Positions 32,631 to 41,797 are shown, numbered from the stretch's first letter. The stretch: DNA of 41,797 nucleotides from an uncultured Eubacteriales bacterium (GCA_900314555.1 OMVQ01000028.1:1-41797); one strand, 5' to 3'. Notes: generated from the letters alone by a model not told the origin. Numbers and translations: made by a program.

Positions 32631-32689
32631 TTTTACACACATTTTTGCAATTGTATTTTACACAATATTTTTACACAGCATTTTTGCAA
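32631..32689. repeat. Direct repeats upstream of the adhesin gene
   Basis: TTTTACACAcATTTTTGCAA (32631-32650) recurs as TTTTACACAgcATTTTTGCAA (32669-32689), with a third TTTTACACA between them (32656-32664). They lie just after the TasA-like gene stop, before the terminator-like hairpin. The 32513-32700 space holds no gene. The repeats could bind a regulator or be a low-complexity product. Confidence 0.55.
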
Positions 32690-32700
32690 ATATATTATTC

Positions 32701-33660
32701 CTATCTGTTCTGGTTCTCTAAAATATTTGCAGGTGCATCATTGCCAACGCCCTCGTTAAACTGATCCCATAAGAAGTCAATGCTGATTTCTACTGCTTTA
32801 TCCATAGAAATTGTGTCATCATTGTCATTCATAACGTCTGTAGAACCTGTTGTATATACACCCTCTGCATCAGGATCCATTGCTACACCAAAGAATACGT
32901 CCATTCTGTTTTCACTGCTGACTGTTAATAACTTCTCATTTTCGATTTCAGGTGTGAAGCCTTTCTCTTCAAGAGCTGATAATCTTACGAAATCAACACC
33001 ACCCATTGTGAAGATGTCATCTTCATCGAAGTTTTCTGCAAGACCTACTACATTATCAAGAGTGCTTGCAGTCTCTTCGCAATATTCTCTCTGGACATAC
33101 ATTGCAATACCAATCATATCTTTGATATTTCCAACATTCTGACCCTCAGATGTAATATTGATTTTACTTAATTTAGCAGCAATATTTCCTACATTTGCAA
33201 TATCTGTTCTGAATGCCTGTGCATAACCAGGATAAATATTTTCAACGGAAATATCGATGTTATCACTTACATCAACAGCTAATGCCTTATATGGTCCTAC
33301 TGTAACATTCATCTTTGTAGGTGTAACAAGTTTTGCACCAAAGCTTACATCATTATAGCCATCTGCTGCATCATAATATCCCTCTACTGAACCCTCTTTT
33401 GCGATTATATTATAATTTGATGTACCCCTGAGGAAATAATTTGAATCAATGTAACCATCATCTCCTACACCATCAATAATTGACCAGCCTTTACCCTCAT
33501 CTGCATACTGTGCATATAAACCTAAGTCAAGGAATTTAACTCCCATATTTCCTGTTGTGGCTTTAGTTGTCATATTCAGCGAATCTGTCCAATACGCATA
33601 TCCTGTTCCTGCTAATACCATACTAAGCGCCAATGCACCTGCAATAAATCTTTTTTTCAT
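32701..33660 (-). CDS. TasA/camelysin-like SipW-dependent surface protein
   Basis: The 319-residue protein has the SipW-type N-terminus: KKRFIAGALALSMVLAGTGY, then AYWTDSLNMTTKATTGNMGV, where the Y-A-Y-W-T-D region replaces a normal cleavage site. The mature part is a TasA/camelysin-like beta domain with NVTVGPYKALAVDVSDN, NIYPGYAQAFRTDIANVGNI and AVEISIDFLWDQFN near the end. TasA relatives form matrix or surface fibres after SipW cleavage. A TTG six bases upstream opens the frame, but GGAG seven bases before the ATG at 33660 fixes the start. Being separately promoted and first after sipW and the DUF5305-like gene, it is probably the major subunit. Confidence 0.82.
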   Translation of the reverse strand: MKKRFIAGALALSMVLAGTGYAYWTDSLNMTTKATTGNMGVKFLDLGLYAQYADEGKGWSIIDGVGDDGYIDSNYFLRGTSNYNIIAKEGSVEGYYDAADGYNDVSFGAKLVTPTKMNVTVGPYKALAVDVSDNIDISVENIYPGYAQAFRTDIANVGNIAAKLSKINITSEGQNVGNIKDMIGIAMYVQREYCEETASTLDNVVGLAENFDEDDIFTMGGVDFVRLSALEEKGFTPEIENEKLLTVSSENRMDVFFGVAMDPDAEGVYTTGSTDVMNDNDDTISMDKAVEISIDFLWDQFNEGVGNDAPANILENQNR

Positions 33661-33718
33661 TTTCAATCTCCTTAAATAATTATTTTCTCAGGCTGTTGTT
33701 TCCTCAGCCCATAGTTGT

Positions 33719-33747
33719 ATTATATGCACATTGGTACTTTCTTTCTA
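33719..33747 (-). promoter_or_regulatory. Predicted promoter of the TasA-like gene
   Basis: On the minus strand, TAGAAA (33742-33747), a 17-base spacer and a perfect TATAAT (33719-33724) are present. The 5' leader of about 50 bases contains a small GGCTG/CAGCC hairpin. This would allow the major subunit to be made in excess over the upstream operon. Confidence 0.55.
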
Positions 33748-33781
33748 CCTACTAAAGTCTACTTATTTATACTACTTTTGG

Positions 33782-34840
33782 CTACTTTGACAAATAGTAG
33801 ATGTATTTATCCCTGCCATCAATTACGAATATCTTACCTCCATCAATCTCCCTATCTTTTCCATGCAGGTATACTACCGGTCTCCCCATTTCATCAGCTA
33901 ACCGGAATAAATCACCGACTTCTTCTAATAAGTATATTTCTTCTATGTCAAGTTTTGGTATACTGCTAAGTGCTATCATTCTGCTGCGGTATTTCCTAAG
34001 AAGTCTCTTTTCTTTCTTTAATTCTTCAGGCATTTCCTCTTTTATTCCTATCATAATAAATATGAGAATTTCACTAATAACTGCCACTATTATGAAAATC
34101 ACACAGATAATTATTAAACTATAATTTTTCTTAATATTTACCTGTTCTTTTATAAATTCCTGTTTACTTACAGGATTGCCTGTCTCTTTATTTATCGAAA
34201 ATAATGTACTGTTCAGTGGTATCTCAAGACTTGAAGCTATTGGAATCTCTATATTATTTTTGTCACGCTGTATAGTTACCCTGCCCTCTATATAGAACGT
34301 AAGATTTACTGATAATGTAATTCCTAACTCGCCCTTTATGTTAGTAACCATTGCCTCGAACTTATCTAAATCTATTTCTTCAGATAAATTATATTTAAGG
34401 CTGTAGTCATTGACATTTTCCATATGCGCATCTCCGATTGGCATTTCCTTTTCCCAGATTATCTCTTTATTTCCTGAAGCTACCTGATAACCCTCTAATT
34501 TAGCTTTTACCTGATATTCGGCTGTAATATTTTCTTTAGTATTTCCCTGAAAATCTCCACCAAATGTCACATTTACGGAATCTACAAGATTTCTTATGTA
34601 CTTCTCGCCCTCATTTCTGACCGCCTCATCATAATATTTATTTTCTTTAAGTTTAACACTGTATGACATAGTCGGACTATATGTATATTCATACACCGGT
34701 TTTGTAACTGTTTTGCTTGTACTTTTCTTCATATCCTTGTTCATTAGAAATATTGCAATGACAATTCCAATAAATATTCCACACATTATGACATATTTTA
34801 TCCATTTTTCCACTGATATTTTCTTAATTTTCCACACCAT
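33782..34840 (-). CDS. DUF5305-like two-helix membrane protein
   Basis: The 352-residue protein has an N-terminal helix (about 17-36) and an outside beta-rich domain (about 40-245, VYEYTYSPTMSYSVKLKENK, PLNSTLFSINKETGNPVSKQ). A second helix (about 250-275) and a cytoplasmic tail rich in charged residues follow. I place it in the DUF5305 group, which is often found next to SipW-like signal peptidases, by memory of the layout. The frame extends upstream with a GTG, but GGGAGG is nine bases before the ATG at 34840. The gene overlaps the end of sipW by 17 bases, so it is co-translated with it and probably works in processing or assembly of the TasA-like fibres. Confidence 0.78.
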   Translation of the reverse strand: MVWKIKKISVEKWIKYVIMCGIFIGIVIAIFLMNKDMKKSTSKTVTKPVYEYTYSPTMSYSVKLKENKYYDEAVRNEGEKYIRNLVDSVNVTFGGDFQGNTKENITAEYQVKAKLEGYQVASGNKEIIWEKEMPIGDAHMENVNDYSLKYNLSEEIDLDKFEAMVTNIKGELGITLSVNLTFYIEGRVTIQRDKNNIEIPIASSLEIPLNSTLFSINKETGNPVSKQEFIKEQVNIKKNYSLIIICVIFIIVAVISEILIFIMIGIKEEMPEELKKEKRLLRKYRSRMIALSSIPKLDIEEIYLLEEVGDLFRLADEMGRPVVYLHGKDREIDGGKIFVIDGRDKYIYYLSK

Positions 34841-36017
34841 CAGGCACCGCCTCCCCACTTTTTATCCATAATACCGGTAATCCAATCTTTGGAATAACCC
34901 CTATATATCTTCCCATAACTTCATTAGGCTCTACTAACCTCGTATCCTCCACACTGTTATTATCGCCCTTTGTCCTAAATGTAATGTTGCCATTTTCATC
35001 TGTTACAATCTCTTTTATTCGATGCGTAATTACAATATCGTCCCTGTGAAATGTAATAATGTCTCCGACTTTTAGCTCATTAAGTCCCTTTTCATTTGTT
35101 ATCTTATCTATCAGAATCATATCGCCCGGTTTAATGTCAGGCTCCATACTTCCGGTCAGAACGACAGATGGATATATTCTGAATACGCCGACAAAGAACC
35201 ATATCATAACCACACATATAACCATTACGCATATCTGCCCGAACATTTTCTCCTGTTTCCTACGTGTTTTCTTCGAATTACGCTTATGCTTTTCCTGACA
35301 TTCACTTATCTGATCGCCTAACATCAGAATAATAATTCCACCGACTCCTATACTTATAACGAATTCTGTCAGCCAATTCAATGTAGGTACAACCGGAAAC
35401 AACCATTCCATTAATTCCTGCATAATAAGGTATATAATCGATGCACCTGCACCACCATATGTAGCCATCATATTTAAAAATATTCCCTCAATAACAAGTG
35501 GCAGCACATTTTTAGCCATATATATAACCGTATCTTCCATGCCACTTAGTAACTCTATTTCCATAAAATTCAGCCCCGCAAATGACAGCCAGAATAACAG
35601 GCTTACAAACCAGATTTTGTAATGTGTGCATTTATTAATTATGTAGCTTCTGACATTTTCACGAAATATTATAAGTGGTAACGCATAATACAAATTACTT
35701 ATAATGCCTCTAAAGCTTCTGTCATATGGGTTCTTACTAAGACTTCCCATAAATATTCCCACTACCATTTTAGCGACAATTATAATTGCCGCAAAATAAA
35801 ACGCCCACAATATTGCAAGCTTTCTGTCATTATTTCTGCTCATTGGTTCAACTTCCATGAACCATTTTGCAAATATTAATAACAAAATTATACATATCGT
35901 GGGCAATATCACATAGTTCATTCTGTATGAACTTATCCCTGCATAATCAATTCCCTTTGTATATCCCTGTGGCACTAATGCCACTAAAAGATATAACCCT
36001 AACATTATTAATTTCAT
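34824..36017 (-). CDS. sipW: SipW-type signal peptidase I with N-terminal multi-helix domain
   Basis: The 397-residue enzyme has about six to eight membrane helices in its first 230 residues and then a signal peptidase I catalytic domain of the ER/SipW (Ser-His) type. The nucleophile is Ser in VLTGSMEPDIKPGD, and the general base is His in DDIVITHRIKEI; bacterial LepB enzymes use Lys at that place. The end includes FRTKGDNNSVEDTRLV and GRYIGVIPKIGLPV. SipW enzymes cut TasA-like precursors such as those encoded on either side. Standard SipW lacks the long N-terminal membrane part, which is a notable extension. The binding site of the ATG is poor (AGGCGAG), 15 bases after the preceding stop. 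Confidence 0.88.
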   Translation of the reverse strand: MKLIMLGLYLLVALVPQGYTKGIDYAGISSYRMNYVILPTICIILLLIFAKWFMEVEPMSRNNDRKLAILWAFYFAAIIIVAKMVVGIFMGSLSKNPYDRSFRGIISNLYYALPLIIFRENVRSYIINKCTHYKIWFVSLLFWLSFAGLNFMEIELLSGMEDTVIYMAKNVLPLVIEGIFLNMMATYGGAGASIIYLIMQELMEWLFPVVPTLNWLTEFVISIGVGGIIILMLGDQISECQEKHKRNSKKTRRKQEKMFGQICVMVICVVMIWFFVGVFRIYPSVVLTGSMEPDIKPGDMILIDKITNEKGLNELKVGDIITFHRDDIVITHRIKEIVTDENGNITFRTKGDNNSVEDTRLVEPNEVMGRYIGVIPKIGLPVLWIKSGEAVPDGVEN

Positions 36018-36034
36018 CTTCTATTAACTCGCCT

Positions 36035-36886
36035 TTACTCTGTAATTAGAATCCTGCATTGCATCTTTAATTTCTGGCTCCATAGACAATTTGTCACAGA
36101 TATGTTTGTTTTATTCATAAAAGTTTCTTTATTCTGTTGTTCTATTACATCATCATATTCTATGGTAATAATGTCTCCGACCCTATATTCATAATCTTCT
36201 AATTTTGTATTATGACTGATTTCAAGATACTTTTCTTCATTATCCACTTTGTATTCTGAAGATGTTTCAGTAATACACTCTATTTTATTGCTAATTAACT
36301 CTGACAACTTTTCACCTGACACCGCATCTTCCTGTTCATTTTTTGATTCGTGCCCTGACACTGCATCCTTCTGCATATTTTTTACTTCATCACCTGGCAC
36401 CGCATCTTCTAAGTTGTTTTTTGCTTCACCATTTGATGCAGTATCCATATATTTATTTATATTCTCATTATTATCCTGTGAACCATTGATTTCACTAAAT
36501 ACCTCTGCAATATGCGTCTGTGGTTCTTTATTCACATCTATGCTATAAATTGTATTCTTATCCGATGGTTTGGCAGCATAATTAATATTTATTCCTGTTA
36601 TTTTACCTGAATCACCTGATATTTCCTTTAATTTTGAAGCTGATACTTTTATTATCAATTCTTTACTTCCCTCAGCAAACTCTATCTGTTCTTCAGGGAC
36701 ATCATATCTTAAATCATTATTTACTATACTTACTTTACAATCAGAAATATCTCCTACCTCATATTTAAGTACGCCACTCTTTGTCTCCAGTCCGACATTT
36801 AATCGTTTAGTCCATTTTCCATATACAACTCCCACTGCAATTATACATACCATAACTGTCAATGCGAATATTCTTTTCTTAATCAT
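36035..36886 (-). CDS. Minor SipW-dependent (TasA-like) protein with internal repeats
   Basis: The 283-residue protein has a SipW-type signal sequence (FALTVMVCIIAVGVVYGKWT then KRLNVGLETKSGVLKY). A beta-domain-like region to about 130 and a low-complexity insert with three 13-residue repeats (156-193, KN-x-x-x-DAV-S/P-G-x-E) follow, then a C-terminal region (EYRVGDIITIEYDDVIEQQN). It has no sorting signal. It is shorter and less regular than the protein encoded at 32701, suggesting an anchor or tip subunit. GGAGG precedes the ATG, four bases after the regulator gene. Confidence 0.72.
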   Translation of the reverse strand: MIKKRIFALTVMVCIIAVGVVYGKWTKRLNVGLETKSGVLKYEVGDISDCKVSIVNNDLRYDVPEEQIEFAEGSKELIIKVSASKLKEISGDSGKITGININYAAKPSDKNTIYSIDVNKEPQTHIAEVFSEINGSQDNNENINKYMDTASNGEAKNNLEDAVPGDEVKNMQKDAVSGHESKNEQEDAVSGEKLSELISNKIECITETSSEYKVDNEEKYLEISHNTKLEDYEYRVGDIITIEYDDVIEQQNKETFMNKTNISVTNCLWSQKLKMQCRILITE

Positions 36887-36889
36887 TAT

Positions 36890-37579
36890 TTACCTCCATA
36901 ACCTTGCATTATTTACCGCAATAACTACCTCCATACGGTTTTTCATCCCCAGTTTACCTAATATATTACTAACATGTTTCTTGGCAGTTGCTTCCGATAT
37001 AAATAATTCCTTTCCTATTTCATTATTGCTCTTTCCCTCTTTTAACAGGCTTAACACCTCAGATTCCCTTTTAGTCAGATTATCCTGAACAGATACTGAT
37101 GGCTTCATCTTAATACATTCAGGCGAATAATATCGTCCACCACGCATAATTACATTTAATGCATATATTACATCTTCTTCATTAGCATTTTTCATTATCA
37201 ATCCTGATATTTCCGGAATTTTTATATCTTCAAATCCACCGCATTGCATTTTATTGCACAAAAAAATGACCTCAGTACTTTTAGTTTTTCCTGACTTCAT
37301 CTCTGGTTCCGTAGAATTACAAATTATTTTCTCCTTATTAAATAAAGTAATTATATCCTCCATATTAGTTGTTATACTACTATCTATGTCAGAGCTACCA
37401 ATATCCTCATCAATCAATATGATATCCGGATTATAGCATTTTGCAATATTTACACCGTCAGAGATGTTGTCTCCTTCGTACACCTCTATCATATCACCAT
37501 TGTTTTTCCCCATTTGAGTCATAATCTGTTTAAGCCCCATACGAAATATGGGGCTGCTATCCAGAATCAACACTCTCAC
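36890..37579 (-). CDS. LuxR/NarL-type response regulator with atypical receiver
   Basis: The 229-residue protein has a receiver-like N-terminus (VLILDSSPIFRMGLKQIM; PDIILIDEDIGSSDID with the likely phospho-Asp) and a NarL-type HTH at the end (LTKRESEVLSLLKEGKSNNE, IGKELFISEATAKKHVSNIL). The acidic pocket has one Asp where DD is usual, and about 30 extra residues (SSITTNMEDIITLFNKEKII...) follow the phospho-Asp region. The Lys of the IMKNANEEDV segment is kept. The start is GTG with GGAGG nine bases upstream. It is the first gene of the sipW operon and the probable local regulator. No histidine kinase is encoded nearby. Confidence 0.85.
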   Translation of the reverse strand: MRVLILDSSPIFRMGLKQIMTQMGKNNGDMIEVYEGDNISDGVNIAKCYNPDIILIDEDIGSSDIDSSITTNMEDIITLFNKEKIICNSTEPEMKSGKTKSTEVIFLCNKMQCGGFEDIKIPEISGLIMKNANEEDVIYALNVIMRGGRYYSPECIKMKPSVSVQDNLTKRESEVLSLLKEGKSNNEIGKELFISEATAKKHVSNILGKLGMKNRMEVVIAVNNARLWR

Positions 37580-37650
37580 TATTTTCTCCCTCCATTAACT
37601 TCTTAATTATTTACTTTCTCCATCTATATTATATTCATATTTCCATAAAT

Positions 37651-38640
37651 CTATTCCACAATCTTATGAATTACATGGTCATTTATCCACATATAAATAT
37701 CGTTATACACTTTATCTTTGTTCGTTTCATTTAGAATCTCATGTCTGCAACCATCATACAAAGTAAGTGTTATATCCTTAACCCCCTGTGCCGTATATGT
37801 CTCATATACCTGCTTAACAGATTCCCCATAATCACCTACCGGATCCTCCTTGCCGGCATTTATAAGCATTTTAACGTCTTTAGGAATCTTTTTAATATTT
37901 TCTTTATTAATAACGTATTTTATTGTTGACAATAGCGCTTCATAACCATTTAGCGTGAATTTGAAGCCACATAATTCATCTTCTTCATATTTCTTAAGTG
38001 TTTCTTCATTTGTACATATCCAGTCATCACCCGATACAGGATTGTCTATCTTTCTATTATATGCTCCAAACATCATCTTATAGATAAGCTCACTTCTAAA
38101 TCTGTCACCTTTAGCCATAATAAGCATTTTCGTTATGGCAAGTCCTGCATTAACAACAGCCTCCGGCTGGTTTCCTGTTCCCATTATAATTATACCGTCT
38201 AATTCATTGCCATATTCCATAAGATATCTTCTGGCAATAAATGAACCCATACTATGTCCCAGAAGAATATATGGAACTCCCGGATAATGTTTCTTAACCG
38301 TCTTAGTTATATGCACTAAATCTTTTACCAGATCTGCACTTGAACTGTAATTCTCAGCTTTTCTTTTACTCATTCCCTTTATCGGGATGGCAAAATATCC
38401 AAGATCATCTTTATTCACAATAGAGTTACCATGTCCCATATGATTATTGCCTACGACTAATATTCCTCTTGCAGCCAAATATCTTGCAAATTCATCATAT
38501 CTGTCAATATGTTCTGCCATACCATGGGATATCTGTAATACCGCTTCTACATCTCTGTCCGGTATCCACATCTTTCCATGTATCTCCGTATACTTGTTAC
38601 TTGATAAAAAACTGAATTCTTTTACTCTGATTTCACACAT
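37651..38640 (-). CDS. Alpha/beta hydrolase, monoacylglycerol-lipase-like
   Basis: The 329-residue protein has the serine hydrolase plan of the lysophospholipase/monoacylglycerol lipase group. It shows an oxyanion-loop ISHGMAEHIDRYDEFARYLA, NNHMGHG, nucleophile elbow GHSMGSFIARR (Ser near residue 113), the acid residue in NAGKEDPVGDYG and the catalytic His in YDGCRHEILNE. It has no signal peptide, so it is cytoplasmic. GGAG precedes the ATG at 38640, so the ATG at 38652 is not preferred. It follows glpK on the same strand across a hairpin-rich element. Release of glycerol from lipids would feed glycerol kinase, which makes the pairing sensible but not proven. Confidence 0.87.
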   Translation of the reverse strand: MCEIRVKEFSFLSSNKYTEIHGKMWIPDRDVEAVLQISHGMAEHIDRYDEFARYLAARGILVVGNNHMGHGNSIVNKDDLGYFAIPIKGMSKRKAENYSSSADLVKDLVHITKTVKKHYPGVPYILLGHSMGSFIARRYLMEYGNELDGIIIMGTGNQPEAVVNAGLAITKMLIMAKGDRFRSELIYKMMFGAYNRKIDNPVSGDDWICTNEETLKKYEEDELCGFKFTLNGYEALLSTIKYVINKENIKKIPKDVKMLINAGKEDPVGDYGESVKQVYETYTAQGVKDITLTLYDGCRHEILNETNKDKVYNDIYMWINDHVIHKIVE

Positions 38641-38654
38641 AATAATCTCCATTC

Positions 38655-38783
38655 CGCAGGCACAACGTGCCGGAGGAATCGCGAGCCAAATTTCAGATTT
38701 GGCTCTGCGATAGATGCTATTTGTGGTGCCCGCGACACATTTAGCTGTGTGAAAAATCAGATATCAATCTGTATTTTTCACAC
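38655..38783. repeat. REP-like GC-richer hairpin element
   Basis: Three inverted repeats lie in series: GGCAC/GTGCC (38657-38669), AGCCAAAT/ATTTGGCT with outer CGC/GCG (38683-38710), and GTGTGAAAAAT/ATTTTTCACAC (38747-38783, with inner AGAT/ATCT). The base composition is clearly richer in G and C than the flanks. It fills the gap between glpK and the hydrolase gene and could end glpK transcription or be a dispersed extragenic repeat family. Confidence 0.6.
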
Positions 38784-38809
38784 TGACCTCTTTTCTGAAC
38801 AACTTAGTT

Positions 38810-40354
<1,545 letters not shown>

Positions 40355-40567
40355 TCATTTACATATACATAAAACTAATATAACTTTTACCTGTAACTGC
40401 TTATCAGTAGTTATTTACCATACTTTGAATAATACTCATTCATACTTCACGTTAATTCCTAATACATATAATAACATAAATACACCTTTTGATACAATTA
40501 TTAATTAATGATTATTCTAACGTGCATTTTCCGATACATTAAACCACAAAAACTTACTTTTATTGTA

Positions 40568-40596
40568 TAGACAAAGCCCTTTACATTTTATATAAT
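40568..40596 (+). promoter_or_regulatory. Predicted promoter of the DUF4234/DUF2752 pair
   Basis: TAGACA (40568-40573), a 17-base spacer and a perfect TATAAT (40591-40596) lie about 50 bases before the ATG at 40648. Confidence 0.65.
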
Positions 40597-40647
40597 GTTT
40601 AGGAAATTTATTATTTTTTAATCTAAAATTTAAGGAGGATTTGAATT

Positions 40648-40980
40648 ATGAGAGAAAGAAATATTGCGGTATGCATTATTCTGTCAATTGTTACTTGTGG
40701 AATCTACGGTTTATATTGGCTTTATGCAATGGCAAATGATGTCAATGAAATAACAGGTGATAATTCTACATCAGGTGCTATGGTACTTGTTCTTTCAATT
40801 ATTACTTGTAGTATTTACCTTTGGTACTGGTTATACCAGACAGGTAAAAAAATTGACGCTGTTAAATGTGCAAGAGGTCAGATGTCAGATAACTCAGGTG
40901 TTTTATACCTTATCTTAGGTATCTTAGGTCTTTCAATTGTTTCATATTGCTTAATTCAGAATGAACTTAACCATTTATAA
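40648..40980 (+). CDS. DUF4234-type small membrane protein
   Basis: The 110-residue protein has three membrane helices. The first two carry a repeated pattern: ILSIVTCGIYGLYWLYAMAN (about 12-31) and VLSIITCSIYLWYWLYQTGK (about 48-67), each followed by a polar loop. This internally duplicated T-C-x-I-Y-x-x-YWLY motif is typical of DUF4234 proteins. The function is unknown; such proteins often neighbour DUF2752 or zinc-ribbon proteins. GGAGG precedes the ATG, and it is the first gene of a two-gene unit. Confidence 0.85.
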   Translation: MRERNIAVCIILSIVTCGIYGLYWLYAMANDVNEITGDNSTSGAMVLVLSIITCSIYLWYWLYQTGKKIDAVKCARGQMSDNSGVLYLILGILGLSIVSYCLIQNELNHL

Positions 40981-41013
40981 AATGAATTGCAAAGTAACTT
41001 ATAGATATTTGTA

Positions 41014-41391
41014 ATGGATATGAAAAACAGAGCTTTTAAAATTTGCAAATACATATTGAGTTTATTATTAATCGGTCTTTCTTATGGAATCCTCGTAAGA
41101 AAGACTGGTTTTGCTATACCGTGTATTTTTTATCGAATTACAGGCTTTCAATGCCCAGGTTGTGGCGTAACACGTATGTGTCTTGCACTTATGCGGTTTG
41201 ATTTCGTGGCAGCCTATCATTATAACAAACTATTGTTTATAATATCACCTGTAATTGTTTTTATAATTGCACAACAAATTTACAGATATATTCGTTTTAA
41301 CGATGCTAAAACGACAAAAGCACAAACAGTAATTTTGATTCTACTGGTTGTACTTTTGGTAATCTGGGGAATTTTGAGAAACATTTTTTAA
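41014..41391 (+). CDS. DUF2752-type small membrane protein
   Basis: The 125-residue protein has three hydrophobic segments and the hallmark FQCPGCGVTRMCLALMRFDF (about residues 46-65), with the conserved CPGCG-x-TR. This identifies the DUF2752 group, whose function is unknown. It is transcribed with the DUF4234 gene 33 bases upstream. The binding site is weak, so a start two codons later is possible. The last codons form the left arm of the terminator. Confidence 0.87.
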   Translation: MDMKNRAFKICKYILSLLLIGLSYGILVRKTGFAIPCIFYRITGFQCPGCGVTRMCLALMRFDFVAAYHYNKLLFIISPVIVFIIAQQIYRYIRFNDAKTTKAQTVILILLVVLLVIWGILRNIF

Positions 41392-41410
41392 TCTCAAGAT
41401 TCCCCTTTTA
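41366..41410 (+). terminator. Terminator overlapping the DUF2752 coding end
   Basis: GGGGAATTTTGAGA (41366-41379) pairs with TCTCAAGATTCCCC (41392-41405) with one mismatch, followed by TTTTATT. The left arm lies inside the reading frame and the loop contains the stop codon. Confidence 0.85.
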
Positions 41411-41501
41411 TTATGTAATTAATTTAATACTATATACTAACTTTTTATCACTTTAGCTAAATTCCAATTATCAAATTTAATCAAAACTGCTATTAAAATC
41501 T

Positions 41502-41797
41502 CTATCTGCTCCCAATCGTTGTACTCTCTCCAACAATTATTCCTCCGAATTGTTTCTTCTCGCCTTTTACCCTGTCTATTTCTTCTGCTAACTCTATAAA
41601 CTCTCTATTAGTACAAGCTTTACCATTGAACGTAATATAATCCCCATCTCCATATCTTAGAATGTATAATTCATACAAAACATCGGTGCCATTAGCAAAA
41701 TAAATATTTGACCAGCCACCCTCGGTTTCCTCCGGACACTCCGTATCTTTTGCATACTCCGGTTCAATTAAAGCCATCTTGCTTTTAAACTTATCAA
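41502..41797 (-). CDS. Unknown protein, 5' part probably outside window
   Basis: The frame is open from the right edge to a stop at 41502. An ATG at 41777 gives 91 residues (MALIEPEYAKDTECPEETEG, LYILRYGDGDYITFNGKACT), but it lacks a ribosome binding site. The preceding codons to the edge (DKFKSK) are also open, so the gene probably starts outside. The visible part is soluble, acidic and has no motif I recognise. From 41411 to 41501 I see no feature. Confidence 0.6.
   Translation of the reverse strand, partial: DKFKSKMALIEPEYAKDTECPEETEGGWSNIYFANGTDVLYELYILRYGDGDYITFNGKACTNREFIELAEEIDRVKGEKKQFGGIIVGESTTIGSR

Noticed and set aside
32631..32689. CRISPR array
   Set aside because: Only two to three degenerate AT-rich repeats without uniform spacers, and no cas genes.

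Overview
The window is low-GC, Gram-positive chromosomal DNA, most likely from a gut Lachnospiraceae close to Lachnospira (Eubacterium) eligens. This rests on AT-rich intergenic DNA with GGAGG-type ribosome binding sites, the capsule-type phosphatase/kinase locus, SipW/TasA-type surface proteins, lineage-typical proteins of unknown function, and queuine-salvage genes like those of gut clostridia. The genus is an inference. Most genes lie on the minus strand.

Layout. (1) 1-147: the start of an IS3-type transposase OrfA that runs off the left edge. (2) 317-6672, minus strand: a six-gene exopolysaccharide/capsule operon in the order CpsB phosphatase, CpsC modulator, CpsD tyrosine kinase, an Ig-like membrane protein, an LCP polymer-attachment enzyme and a priming glycosyltransferase, read from a good promoter at 6794-6821. 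(3) 6994-10332: a GNAT acetyltransferase, a degenerate HD-GYP protein and a protein ending in a probable DUF6128 domain. (4) 10523-14150: rsmA, tatD and metG in one operon. (5) 14312-18623: a large membrane-anchored protein of unknown function, divergent from a DUF885 lipoprotein peptidase. (6) 18789-20379: a preQ1-I-like riboswitch with terminator controlling a QueL-like radical SAM enzyme and a YhhQ-type queuosine-precursor transporter. (7) 20591-23978: a 54-residue orphan, an XRE regulator, a CgeB-like glycosyltransferase, a small alarmone synthetase and a coiled-coil membrane protein.

(8) 24065-31240, minus strand, is the most unusual part. It is a markedly AT-richer operon of eight genes: two lipoproteins, a MacB/LolD-type ABC ATPase, two FtsX-like permeases, a peptidyl/acyl carrier protein, a PaaK/CapK-like adenylate-forming enzyme and a free-standing NRPS-type adenylation domain. 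No condensation, thioesterase or MBOAT gene is visible. I read it as a transferred cassette that activates small acids on a carrier protein and moves or modifies a product at the membrane. I cannot assign it to a described pathway.

(9) 31432-37579, minus strand: a surface-fibre locus with a LuxR-type regulator, a minor TasA-like protein, a SipW-type signal peptidase with an N-terminal membrane domain, a DUF5305-like protein, a major TasA/camelysin-like protein, and a thioester-domain adhesin with an SPKTG sorting signal. The adhesin lies behind a terminator-like hairpin and appears to lack a normal start codon for its signal peptide. (10) 37651-41797: an alpha/beta hydrolase, glycerol kinase, a GC-richer REP-like hairpin element between them, two small membrane proteins (DUF4234 and DUF2752 types), and a partial unknown gene at the right edge.
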